Assembly (NCBI GenBank): GCA_963611355.1
Contig: CAVDRM010000007.1
Span: forward strand, 1-64,000
DNA from: CAVDRM01 sp963611355
Lineage (GTDB): Bacteria > Bacillota > Clostridia > Christensenellales > Aristaeellaceae
Length of the DNA: 64,000 bases
Direction of reading: 5' to 3'
Program-made: the position numbers and the translations under genes
Notes under the pieces: model-generated
What the model was told of the DNA's origin: nothing
Database searches by the model: none
The model's input: only the letters and a program-made list of their open reading frames with translations
Part shown: in pieces, positions 25,896-33,994 of the stretch
Layout of the letters: every line of letters begins with the position of its first letter
Position numbering within the stretch: position 1 is the stretch's first letter

Positions 25896-27011
25896 ATGAA
25901 AGAACTTGCAAAAAAAAAGCCGGATCGCGGTATCATCATCACCGCCATCCTGATTGTTCTTCTGTATGTGCTGGTGTTCGTGCTGGAGCAGGTCATCTCC
26001 CCTAACTCCATGCTGTTCACCGTTCTTAAAAAGGGCGCGACCTATGCGCTCGTAGCCGTCTCCATGAACCTGCTAAACGGCTTTACGGGCATTTTCTCTT
26101 TGGGACAGGCTGGCTTCATGCTGATTGGCGCATATGTCTTTGCCATTCTGACCATCCCGATGGAGAGCCGCTCTACAGTATACCAATATTATAACGGCGG
26201 CATCATCAATTTCACCCTGCCCGTTGTTCCGGCGCTGATCATCGCAGGTCTTTGTTCGGCGTTCTTTGCCTTCCTGATTGGTCTTCCAGTGCTCCGCTTA
26301 AAGAGCGATTACCTTGCAATCGCCACCTTGGGTTTTGCCGAAATCATCCGCGCCGTGTTCCAGTGGGACAAGTTAGGTCCGCTCACCAACGGCTCAAATA
26401 TGCTGCACCAGTTTCCATCCTTCAACAGTTTCAATATTAAGAACGCAGACGGCGAGGTCGTGGTGTATCTGTCCACGCTCGTGCCGTTCATCATCGCTGG
26501 TATGTGCATCGCGCTGATTGTCCTGCTGATTCATTCCTCCTACGGCCGTGCTCTCCGCGCCATCAAGGATGATGAAATTGCTGCGGAGGCAATGGGCATC
26601 AATCTGTTCCACCACAAGCAGATGTCATTCTGCGTCTCCTCGTTCTTTGCCGGTATCGGCGGGGCGATGCTCGCCATGTATTCCTGCACCGTGCAGGCCA
26701 AGTCCTTCACCACTTCTATGACCTATGAAATTCTGCTGATGGTCGTTATCGGCGGCATCGGTTCAATCACCGGCTCATGCATCAGCTCGTTCCTGTTTGT
26801 CGCCTGTTCCGAATGGTGGCTGCGCTTCCTCGATGAAAAGCAGTACATCGGTACTTTTGAAGTGCCGCTCCTGCGGAACGGCTTCCGGCTGGTGGTCTTT
26901 TCCGTTATCATCATGATTGTTGTGCTGTTCTTCAGGCAGGGCATCATGGGCACAAAGGAGCTGCCTGATTTATTCAGAAAGAAGAAGGTTTCGGGGGAGG
27001 CGGTCAAATGA
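25896..27011 (+). CDS. livM: Branched-chain amino-acid ABC transporter permease LivM, first system
   Basis: The 371-residue permease partner of LivH has about ten helices with SMNLLNGFTGIFSLGQAGFM, LKSDYLAIATLGFAEIIR and VIGGIGSITGSCISSF. The ATG at 25896 lies 5 bases after GAGGTGA; in-frame GTG codons upstream overlap that ribosome site. The stop overlaps the LivG start by 4 bases. Compared with relatives it has an extra loop around residues 85-110 (MESRSTVYQYYNGG). Confidence 0.92.
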   Translation: MKELAKKKPDRGIIITAILIVLLYVLVFVLEQVISPNSMLFTVLKKGATYALVAVSMNLLNGFTGIFSLGQAGFMLIGAYVFAILTIPMESRSTVYQYYNGGIINFTLPVVPALIIAGLCSAFFAFLIGLPVLRLKSDYLAIATLGFAEIIRAVFQWDKLGPLTNGSNMLHQFPSFNSFNIKNADGEVVVYLSTLVPFIIAGMCIALIVLLIHSSYGRALRAIKDDEIAAEAMGINLFHHKQMSFCVSSFFAGIGGAMLAMYSCTVQAKSFTTSMTYEILLMVVIGGIGSITGSCISSFLFVACSEWWLRFLDEKQYIGTFEVPLLRNGFRLVVFSVIIMIVVLFFRQGIMGTKELPDLFRKKKVSGEAVK

Positions 27012-27850
27012 GTGAAAATGTTCTGAAAATTGATCACCTGACCATGCAGTTTGGCGGTGTTGTGGCTGTCAGCGACTTGAGTATGCACATTGACAAGGGA
27101 GAAATCGTTGCGCTGATCGGGCCGAATGGCGCAGGCAAGACGACTGCTTTCAACTGCGTCACAGCGGTTTACGAGCCGACCAACGGTCAAATTCTGTTTA
27201 AAGGCAACCCCATCGCCCGCAACCATCCGAACGGAAAAATGAAAAAGCTGTATGCAGGCACTATGCCCGATGCCTTCACGGGGCGCGTCATCCGCCCGAC
27301 CCCAGACCAAATAACCAAACTGGGCATTGCGCGAACCTTCCAGAACATCCGCCTGTTTTCCGGCATGACTGTGTTTGAAAATGTCCTGACCGCGCAGCAT
27401 CTGCGCAGGCAAAGCAATTTCTTTGCCTCCGTTCTGCATCTGAACGGTAAGGAAGAAAGGGCAATGTGCGACAGAACGAGAGAGCTGCTCCGCGTAGTCG
27501 GGCTGGAGGATTTGCGCGACGAAATGGCCACATCCCTTCCCTACGGCAAGCAGCGCCTGCTGGAAATCGTCCGTGCGCTGGCCACCAAACCGACACTGCT
27601 CCTGCTGGACGAGCCAGCGGCCGGCATGAACCCGCAGGAAACGGACGAGCTGGGCGCGTTTATCCGCAGAATCAAGAACCAGTTTGACCTGACGGTCTTC
27701 ATCATCGAGCATCACATGAATCTTGTCATGGATATTTCGGACAGGATTTATGTGGTGGATTTCGGCAAGCTCATTGCCGAGGGCACGCCGGAGAAAATTC
27801 AGAACAACGAAGCGGTCATCGCCGCGTATCTTGGGGGTGAAGACCTGTGA
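27008..27850 (+). CDS. livG: Branched-chain amino-acid ABC transporter ATPase LivG, first system
   Basis: A 280-residue ATPase with Walker A GPNGAGKTTAFNCV (about 38-51), Q-loop TFQNIRLF, signature SLPYGKQRLLEIVRAL (LSGGQ replaced by LPYGKQ, usual for LivG), Walker B LLLLDEPAAGMNP and H-loop EHHM. Between the Walker A region and the Q-loop it has about 25 extra residues (around 70-95, KMKKLYAGTMPDAF) compared with the second-system LivG. It overlaps LivM and LivF genes by 4 bases on either side. Confidence 0.94.
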   Translation: MSENVLKIDHLTMQFGGVVAVSDLSMHIDKGEIVALIGPNGAGKTTAFNCVTAVYEPTNGQILFKGNPIARNHPNGKMKKLYAGTMPDAFTGRVIRPTPDQITKLGIARTFQNIRLFSGMTVFENVLTAQHLRRQSNFFASVLHLNGKEERAMCDRTRELLRVVGLEDLRDEMATSLPYGKQRLLEIVRALATKPTLLLLDEPAAGMNPQETDELGAFIRRIKNQFDLTVFIIEHHMNLVMDISDRIYVVDFGKLIAEGTPEKIQNNEAVIAAYLGGEDL

Positions 27851-28566
27851 GTCTGCTGGAGATTAAAGACATCCGCGTCAGCTACGGCGGCATTGAGGCG
27901 CTGAAGGGCATTTCTTTTTCCGTGGAAAAAGGACAAATCGTTACCCTCATCGGTGCAAACGGAGCGGGCAAATCGACCACTCTGCGCGCCATCAGCGGGC
28001 TGGTTCATCTGTCCGGCGGCTCAATCATCTATGACGGTCATCAAATCAGCGGCATGAGTGCGCAGAAAATCGTTGCCTCCGGCATCGGTCTTGTCCCGGA
28101 AGGCCGCCGCGTGTTCGCCAATCTGACCGTGCTGGAAAATCTGAAAATCGGCGCCTATCTTCGCAAAGATGACTTAAAGGACGATATTGAACACGTCTAT
28201 GAGCTGTTTCCCCGCTTAAAAGAGCGTTCTTGGCAGCTTGCGGGCACTCTGTCCGGCGGCGAACAGCAAATGCTGGCCGTCGGCCGTGCGCTGATGACCC
28301 GTCCCAAGCTGATGATGATGGATGAGCCGTCCTTAGGACTTGCGCCGCTGGTCATTCGTGATATTTTCGGCATCATCGAGACCCTGCATCATGAAGGCAT
28401 CACCATCCTCTTGGTTGAGCAGAACGCGAACGCCGCGCTGAAAATAGCCGATTACGCCTTTGTGCTGGAAACAGGTATGCTCGGTATGCAGGGCACAGGC
28501 AAGGATCTTCTTGACGACCCAGGCGTCAAGGCTGCATACTTGGGAAAAGCGGCAGGAAAAAGATAA
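27847..28566 (+). CDS. livF: Branched-chain amino-acid ABC transporter ATPase LivF, first system
   Basis: A 239-residue ATPase starting at a GTG that overlaps the LivG stop (GTGA). Walker A IGANGAGKSTTLRAI, signature TLSGGEQQMLAVGRAL, Walker B LMMMDEPSLGLAP and the LivF-typical PEGRRVFANLTVLENL are present. It pairs with LivG to power uptake. No strong terminator follows; a fresh promoter starts the second Liv operon about 165 bases on. Confidence 0.95.
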   Translation: MSLLEIKDIRVSYGGIEALKGISFSVEKGQIVTLIGANGAGKSTTLRAISGLVHLSGGSIIYDGHQISGMSAQKIVASGIGLVPEGRRVFANLTVLENLKIGAYLRKDDLKDDIEHVYELFPRLKERSWQLAGTLSGGEQQMLAVGRALMTRPKLMMMDEPSLGLAPLVIRDIFGIIETLHHEGITILLVEQNANAALKIADYAFVLETGMLGMQGTGKDLLDDPGVKAAYLGKAAGKR

Positions 28567-28731
28567 AACCGTTCGTTCAGTACGATCAATGAGCGGAAAA
28601 GCCAACCAGCTGCTTTTTAAGTTCTGTCCCGTGCTTTTCCAACAGTTGACCTAAAACGGAAAATAAGGAAATAATTCGACCGCCGCTCAACATTTGTTCA
28701 TAAATAAAACAAAAGATGTACAAAAACGGTC

Positions 28732-28759
28732 TTGCAATCATACCAAATCGTGCTATACT
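28732..28759 (+). promoter_or_regulatory. Promoter of the second Liv operon
   Basis: TTGCAA (28732-28737), 16-base spacer, TATACT (28754-28759) with extended -10 TGC directly before it. Confidence 0.65.
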
Positions 28760-28770
28760 GTTCAAAAGTT

Positions 28771-28788
28771 TTCTCCGATATCGGAGAA
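28771..28788. promoter_or_regulatory. Perfect 18-bp palindrome just downstream of the Liv-2 promoter
   Basis: TTCTCCGATATCGGAGAA reads the same on both strands and begins 12 bases after the -10 box, so it would sit at the start of the transcript. It may be a repressor operator or a 5' hairpin. Confidence 0.6.
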
Positions 28789-28820
28789 GCTTTAAAATCT
28801 CTTCAAGGAGGATTGATCTC

Positions 28821-29957
28821 ATGACGACGCGCAAATTACTCTCAATGGCTATGGCAATGCTGATGATTCTGTCGCTGGCGCTTTCTGCGAACGCGGAAGG
28901 GACGATTAAAATCGGCACGTCCGGCCCCTTGACCGGCTCAGCCGCGAGCTACGGTATTTCTGTTAAGCAGGGCGAGCAGCTCGCCGTGGATGAGATCAAC
29001 GCACTGGGCGGCATTCAGCTGGAGCTGAACGTACAGGACGATGAAGGCGATAGTGAAAAGGCCGTCAACGCCTACAACCTGCTGCTCGACTGGGGCGCTC
29101 AGATGATTGCCGGCACGGTTACGACCGGTGCCTGTATCGCCGTCAGCGCGGAAGCATACAATGACCGCATTTTCCTTCTGACTCCCTCCGCATCCTCTTT
29201 GGATGTAATCAACGGCAAAGACAATGTGTATCAGGTCTGCTTCTCTGACCCTGAGCAGGGCAGTGCTTCTGCCGTATACATCTCTGAGCATCAGCTCGGA
29301 ACGAAGGTCGCCGTCATCTATAACAACGGCGACGCATACTCCACCGGTATCTACCAGAACTTCTCTGCGAAGGCTGAGGAGCTTGGTCTGGAAATCGTTT
29401 CCGTGACTACCTTCCCGGCTGACAGCACCACTGACTTCTCCGTGCAGATTGCCGATGCGAAGAAGAACGGCGCAGATCTGGTCTTCCTGCCGATATACTA
29501 CACCCCCGCTTCCAACATTCTTCGTCAGGCTTCCGCTGTTGACTATAAGCCCGTGTTCTTCGGTGTGGACGGTATGGACGGCATCCTGAACATCGAAGGA
29601 TTTGACACCTCTCTGGCTGAGGGTGTTCACCTTCTGACCCCCTTCTCTGCGGACGCAACTGATGAAAAGTCCGTTCACTTCGTCACCGCGTACAAGGCGG
29701 CCTATAATGATGCGACCCCCGACCAGTTCGCCGCTGACGGCTACGATGCCATCTATGCGCTGTACACTGCGATTCAAAAGGCCGGCATCACTGCCGAAAC
29801 TCCGATGGAGGAGTGCTGCGAAAAACTGATTGAGGTCTTCCCCACCATCGAGGTCGAGGGTGTGACCGGCACGATGACATGGAGCGCTACCGGCGAAGTC
29901 GCCAAGAACCCGTATGCTGTGAAGATTGTCGACGGCATCTACGTCGGCGTAGAATAA
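28821..29957 (+). CDS. Branched-chain amino-acid ABC transporter binding protein (LivK-type), second system
   Basis: A 378-residue binding protein with signal peptide (ending ANA) followed by IKIGTSGPLTGSAASYG, the classical LivK opening. Other typical segments are KQGEQLAVDEINALGG and SASSLDVINGKDNVYQVCF. It is only distantly similar to the first-system protein, so the two systems likely have different ligands. The ATG has AAGGAGG 8 bases upstream. A hairpin separates it from the permease genes, as in the first system. No lipobox is visible. Confidence 0.93.
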   Translation: MTTRKLLSMAMAMLMILSLALSANAEGTIKIGTSGPLTGSAASYGISVKQGEQLAVDEINALGGIQLELNVQDDEGDSEKAVNAYNLLLDWGAQMIAGTVTTGACIAVSAEAYNDRIFLLTPSASSLDVINGKDNVYQVCFSDPEQGSASAVYISEHQLGTKVAVIYNNGDAYSTGIYQNFSAKAEELGLEIVSVTTFPADSTTDFSVQIADAKKNGADLVFLPIYYTPASNILRQASAVDYKPVFFGVDGMDGILNIEGFDTSLAEGVHLLTPFSADATDEKSVHFVTAYKAAYNDATPDQFAADGYDAIYALYTAIQKAGITAETPMEECCEKLIEVFPTIEVEGVTGTMTWSATGEVAKNPYAVKIVDGIYVGVE

Positions 29958-29973
29958 TCAAGTTAAATAAATC

Positions 29974-30014
29974 CGCTGCTCCACCCGAAAGGCGGATGGA
30001 GCAGCGCTTTTATT
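29974..30014 (+). terminator. Intercistronic hairpin after the second LivK gene
   Basis: CGCTGCTCCA (29974-29983) pairs with TGGAGCAGCG (29997-30006), followed by CTTTTATT. Probably a partial terminator that lowers expression of the membrane genes relative to the binding protein. Confidence 0.6.
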
Positions 30015-30097
30015 CAAAAGACGTAACCAACTGTGGGAAGACCGCCGTTGGTTACTTTCGATATAAAACAGATGAACGGCAAGGGGTTGAAGAGTAC

Positions 30098-30985
30098 ATG
30101 ACAATTTTCCTTTCCTATCTTATCAACGGAATCAGTCTGGGCAGCGTGTATGCCATCATCGCGCTGGGCTATACGATGGTCTACGGCATTGCCAAAATGC
30201 TGAACTTTGCCCACGGCGATGTCATTATGATAGGCGCTTATATTGCCTTCTGTGCCACACAGTATTGGGGGCTTCCGCCTGTTTTGTCCATTCTGTGCGC
30301 TATGGCCGTCTGCACGGTGCTTGGTATTGTCATCGAAGGCTTGGCCTATAAGCCGCTGCGTCAGGCCAGTTCCCTTGCCGTACTGATTACCGCCATCGGT
30401 ATGAGTTACCTTTTGCAAAATGTAGCCCAGCTTATCTGGGGCTCTAACCCGAAGTCCTTCCCTTCGCTGATTAACTTCGACGAAAACATCACCCTGTTCG
30501 GCGGTCAGCTTCTGATTAGCTGGGAAATGATTGTCACCGTGCTGGCCAACATCGTCATCATGGTGGCGCTGACGCTGTTCACGGGCAAGACCAAGATGGG
30601 CAAGGCCATGCGGGGCGTATCCGAGGACAGGGGCGCGGCCGAACTGATGGGCATCAACGTCAACCTGACCATTTCAACCACCTTTGCCATCGGCTCCGCG
30701 CTGGCGGCTGTTGCGGGCATTCTGCTCTGCACAGCCTATCCTACGCTTCAGCCCACCACCGGCTCTATGCCCGGCATCAAGGCATTTACAGCTGCCGTGT
30801 TCGGCGGCATCGGCTCAATCCCCGGCGCTATGCTGGGCGGCGTTTTGCTGGGCGTCATTGAGATTCTTGGCAAGGCGTATGTATCGACCGAGCTGGGAGA
30901 TGCCTTTGTTTTCGCCGTTCTGATTGTCGTTCTTCTGTTTAAGCCGACCGGTCTGCTTGGCAAGCAGGTGCGTGAGAAAGTGTGA
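30098..30985 (+). CDS. livH: Branched-chain amino-acid ABC transporter permease LivH, second system
   Basis: A 295-residue permease with about eight helices. Key segments are INGISLGSVYAIIALGYTMV, LNFAHGDVIMIGAYIAF and VFGGIGSIPGAMLGGVLLG. The ATG at 30098 begins the conserved N-terminus; AAGGGG lies 11 bases upstream, a rather weak site, which together with the preceding hairpin suggests lower output than the binding protein. The frame is open upstream through the hairpin but codes nothing conserved there. Confidence 0.93.
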   Translation: MTIFLSYLINGISLGSVYAIIALGYTMVYGIAKMLNFAHGDVIMIGAYIAFCATQYWGLPPVLSILCAMAVCTVLGIVIEGLAYKPLRQASSLAVLITAIGMSYLLQNVAQLIWGSNPKSFPSLINFDENITLFGGQLLISWEMIVTVLANIVIMVALTLFTGKTKMGKAMRGVSEDRGAAELMGINVNLTISTTFAIGSALAAVAGILLCTAYPTLQPTTGSMPGIKAFTAAVFGGIGSIPGAMLGGVLLGVIEILGKAYVSTELGDAFVFAVLIVVLLFKPTGLLGKQVREKV

Positions 30986-30995
30986 GGTGAACGGA

Positions 30996-32081
30996 ATGAA
31001 AACAAGAAAAATCAGCAAAAACACCTTGAGCAATTCAATCACCTACGCCATTGTCATCATCGCCTTCGTCATTTGCCAAATGTCTATTTCCGGCCTGCTT
31101 CCCTGGTTTAAGATGAGCCGCTCGCTAAAGGGTCAGCTCATTCCCATCTGCGTGTATATTGTCATGGCCGTGTCGCTGAACTTGACAGTCGGCATTTCCG
31201 GTGAACTGTCTCTGGGGCACGCGGGCTTCATGAGCGTCGGCGCTTTTTCCGGCATCATCATGTCCTCATGGCTTTTGTCCGCCTTTCATCTGACCAATGA
31301 AACCGTTCGGCTGATTCTCGCCATCATCACGGGCGGTATCTTTGCCGGTATCGCCGGCGTGCTGATAGGCATTCCCGTGCTTCGTCTGCGCGGCGACTAC
31401 CTGGCCATCGTTACCTTGGCCTTCGGCGAAATCATTCGTAATGTGCTGAACTGCTTCTATGTTTCCGTGGACGGCGCGGCGCTGCATATCTCCTTTAATA
31501 ATCCCACCATTGTCGGAAAAATGGTTGTCAACGGCCCCGCTGGTGCAACAGGCGTTGCGAAAATTTCCACCTTTGTGATGGGCTTTGCACTAATCATCTT
31601 CACGCTGATGGTCGTGCTGAACCTGATTAACAGTCGTTCCGGTCGCGCTATCATGGCCATCCGTGACAGCCGCATCGCGGCTGAATCTGTCGGCATCCGC
31701 GTCACCAAATATAAAATGATGGCTTTCGTTGTATCCGCTGTGCTGGCGGGCATGGCGGGTGCACTGTATGGATTAAATTATTCCTCCGTACTTGCCTCCA
31801 AGTTCAGCTTCGATACTTCCATTCTGGTGCTGGTGTTCGTGGTGCTGGGCGGTATCGGCAATATCCGCGGCTCGGTCATCGCCGCCGCGCTGCTGACCGT
31901 GCTGCCGGAGCTGCTGCGCGCCTTCAGTGATTATCGTATGCTGGTCTATGCTATTGTGCTGATTTTGGTGATGCTCCTGACCAACAACCCAACGCTGATT
32001 ACCTTCTTCACCGTCTTAAAGCGCCGTCTGTTCAAGAAAAAGAAGAAAGCACCTGCCGCGCCGGAAGGAGGTCAAGCGTAA
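30996..32081 (+). CDS. livM: Branched-chain amino-acid ABC transporter permease LivM, second system
   Basis: A 361-residue permease with about ten helices; AVSLNLTVGISGELSLGHAG, LRGDYLAIVTLAFGEIIRN and VVLGGIGNIRGSVIAAALL are the LivM hallmarks. The ATG lies 5 bases after TGAGGTGA, the same arrangement as between livH and livM of the first system. The C-terminus ends in a Lys-rich tail (KKKKKAPAAPEGG). Its stop overlaps the next start by one base (TAATG). Confidence 0.93.
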   Translation: MKTRKISKNTLSNSITYAIVIIAFVICQMSISGLLPWFKMSRSLKGQLIPICVYIVMAVSLNLTVGISGELSLGHAGFMSVGAFSGIIMSSWLLSAFHLTNETVRLILAIITGGIFAGIAGVLIGIPVLRLRGDYLAIVTLAFGEIIRNVLNCFYVSVDGAALHISFNNPTIVGKMVVNGPAGATGVAKISTFVMGFALIIFTLMVVLNLINSRSGRAIMAIRDSRIAAESVGIRVTKYKMMAFVVSAVLAGMAGALYGLNYSSVLASKFSFDTSILVLVFVVLGGIGNIRGSVIAAALLTVLPELLRAFSDYRMLVYAIVLILVMLLTNNPTLITFFTVLKRRLFKKKKKAPAAPEGGQA

Positions 32082-32938
32082 TGACACAGAAATTTAAGCC
32101 GACAACCCGCATGGTACCCGTTCCCAGCCATTCCATCGTGCCGGAACGCGATATCGACAAGCAGCCCGTGCTGGAAGCCAGTCATTTGGGCATTGAATTC
32201 GGCGGTCTGAAGGCCGTTGAGGATTTTAATCTGACCATCGGAAAAACCGAAATTGCCGGACTGATCGGGCCGAACGGCGCGGGCAAAACCACCGTGTTCA
32301 ACCTGCTCACAAAAGTCTATCAGCCCACGTCCGGCACGGTCATGATAAACGGCAAGGACACGGCGACCCTGTCCGCAGAACAGGCAAACCGCCTGGGAAT
32401 CGCCCGAACCTTCCAGAATATCCGTCTGTTCAGCAATATGTCCGTGGAGGACAATGTGCGGATAGGCCTGCACAACCAAATCAAATACGGTATGTTTTCC
32501 GGAATCTTTCGCCTGCCTGCTTTCTGGCAGCAGGAAAAGAAAATGCATGAAAAGGCGCTGGAATTGCTGGCTATCTTCGGAATGCAGGACATGGCCGACT
32601 ACAAGGCCGGCTCTCTCCCCTACGGCGCACAGCGCCGTCTGGAAATCGTCCGTGCGCTGGCGACCAACCCCTGTCTCCTGCTCTTGGACGAGCCTGCAGC
32701 GGGCATGAATCCGCACGAAACCGAGGATTTGATGAGCAACATCATTAAAATCCGCGACCAATTTCAGATTGCCGTCATGCTGATTGAGCACGATATGCGG
32801 CTGGTGATGGGTATTTGTGAGGGTATCTGTGTGCTGAATTACGGCCGCGTCATTGCCAAGGGCACAGCGGAGGAAATTCAGGCCAATCCCGTCGTCATTG
32901 AAGCCTATTTGGGCAAGAAAAAGGAGGAAAACGCATGA
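32081..32938 (+). CDS. livG: Branched-chain amino-acid ABC transporter ATPase LivG, second system
   Basis: A 285-residue ATPase with Walker A GPNGAGKTTVFNLLTKV (about 65-81), TFQNIRLFSNMSVEDNV, signature SLPYGAQRRLEIVRAL, Walker B LLLLDEPAAGMNP and EHDMRLVM. It has an unusual N-terminal extension of about 30 residues before the first strand (TTRMVPVPSHSIVPERDID), but lacks the insert found in the first-system LivG. Coupled to livM and livF by overlapping codons. Confidence 0.94.
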   Translation: MTQKFKPTTRMVPVPSHSIVPERDIDKQPVLEASHLGIEFGGLKAVEDFNLTIGKTEIAGLIGPNGAGKTTVFNLLTKVYQPTSGTVMINGKDTATLSAEQANRLGIARTFQNIRLFSNMSVEDNVRIGLHNQIKYGMFSGIFRLPAFWQQEKKMHEKALELLAIFGMQDMADYKAGSLPYGAQRRLEIVRALATNPCLLLLDEPAAGMNPHETEDLMSNIIKIRDQFQIAVMLIEHDMRLVMGICEGICVLNYGRVIAKGTAEEIQANPVVIEAYLGKKKEENA

Positions 32939-33645
32939 AAAGACTGCTGAAGGTCGATAATATGCATGTCTATTACGGCAACATTCATGCGATCAAGGGT
33001 ATTTCCTTTGAGGTGTTTGAGGACGAGATTGTCACCCTGATCGGCGCGAACGGCGCCGGCAAGTCCACGACACTGAACACCGTTTCCGGCCTGATGAAGC
33101 CGCGCAGCGGACATATCACCTTTGACGGCAAGGATTTAACGGGGATGCCGTGTAACAAAATTGTCTTTCTCGGCATGGCGCTCTGCCCTGAGGGCCGCCG
33201 CATTTTTCAGCAGATGACCGTCAAGGAAAACCTTGAAATGGGCGGCTATTCCCGTCCGGCCAACGAAATTGACGCCTCTATTGAAGATGTTTTTCAGCGT
33301 TTTCCCCGCTTGAAGGAGCGCGAAAAACAAATTGCCGGAACGCTGTCCGGCGGTGAACAGCAGATGCTGGCCATCGGTCGCGCTCTGATGAGCAAGCCGA
33401 AACTGCTGATGCTGGATGAGCCGTCAATGGGGCTTGCGCCCATTCTGGTGGAGCAGATTTTCGACATCGTAAAAGAGTTGCACCGTGCGGGCGTGACTAT
33501 TCTTTTAGTCGAGCAGAACGCGCAGATGGCGCTGTCTGTCGCCGACCGCGCCTATGTGCTGGAGACCGGCCGCATCACCATGGAAGGTCAGGCTGCCGAT
33601 CTTCTGAACAACGATGCTGTGCGGAAAGCTTACCTTGGCGAATAA
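32935..33645 (+). CDS. livF: Branched-chain amino-acid ABC transporter ATPase LivF, second system
   Basis: A 236-residue ATPase with Walker A IGANGAGKSTTLNTV, PEGRRIFQQMTVKENL, signature TLSGGEQQMLAIGRAL, Walker B LLMLDEPSMGLAP and VEQNAQMAL. It is the last gene of the second Liv operon and overlaps LivG by 4 bases. AAGGAGG stands 7 bases before its ATG. Confidence 0.95.
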   Translation: MKRLLKVDNMHVYYGNIHAIKGISFEVFEDEIVTLIGANGAGKSTTLNTVSGLMKPRSGHITFDGKDLTGMPCNKIVFLGMALCPEGRRIFQQMTVKENLEMGGYSRPANEIDASIEDVFQRFPRLKEREKQIAGTLSGGEQQMLAIGRALMSKPKLLMLDEPSMGLAPILVEQIFDIVKELHRAGVTILLVEQNAQMALSVADRAYVLETGRITMEGQAADLLNNDAVRKAYLGE

Positions 33646-33994
33646 GCGCTTTGAAGATTGCTCTACTTCTCCCTTTTTAAAGAAAATTGATATCCTCCGT
33701 ATATAGCGAACAGTGGTATAATTTTTCTTCGAATAAAGTCCGTATCCAATGACGCAGGTCGTCCTGATAATAATATTTCTTAAAGGGTGGCGGTTCGTTT
33801 CATAAAGGCGGTCTGTCACCTTTGTCTTATCACGGAAAACAATACGCGAATCTATTGGTTCGTCAGAAGTTCGTCAGAAGGAGCGGAATATAAGTAATTT
33901 AAAGAAAATGCTGACGAATGCAGCAAAAAGTTTTGCACAAAAATCATCAGATTCCGTCATTGCTAACGCAGTCAATGCAATAGAAAACCAAATT
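33646..33994. other. Intergenic stretch with orphan promoter and tandem 11-mer
   Basis: No convincing gene. An extended -10 TGGTATAAT (33714-33722) faces right and an exact tandem repeat of GTTCGTCAGAA lies at 33858-33879, followed by AGGAG. A short frame from 33908 (starting MLTNAAKSFAQKSSDSV) runs antisense into the S41 gene; see findings. Confidence 0.4.
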
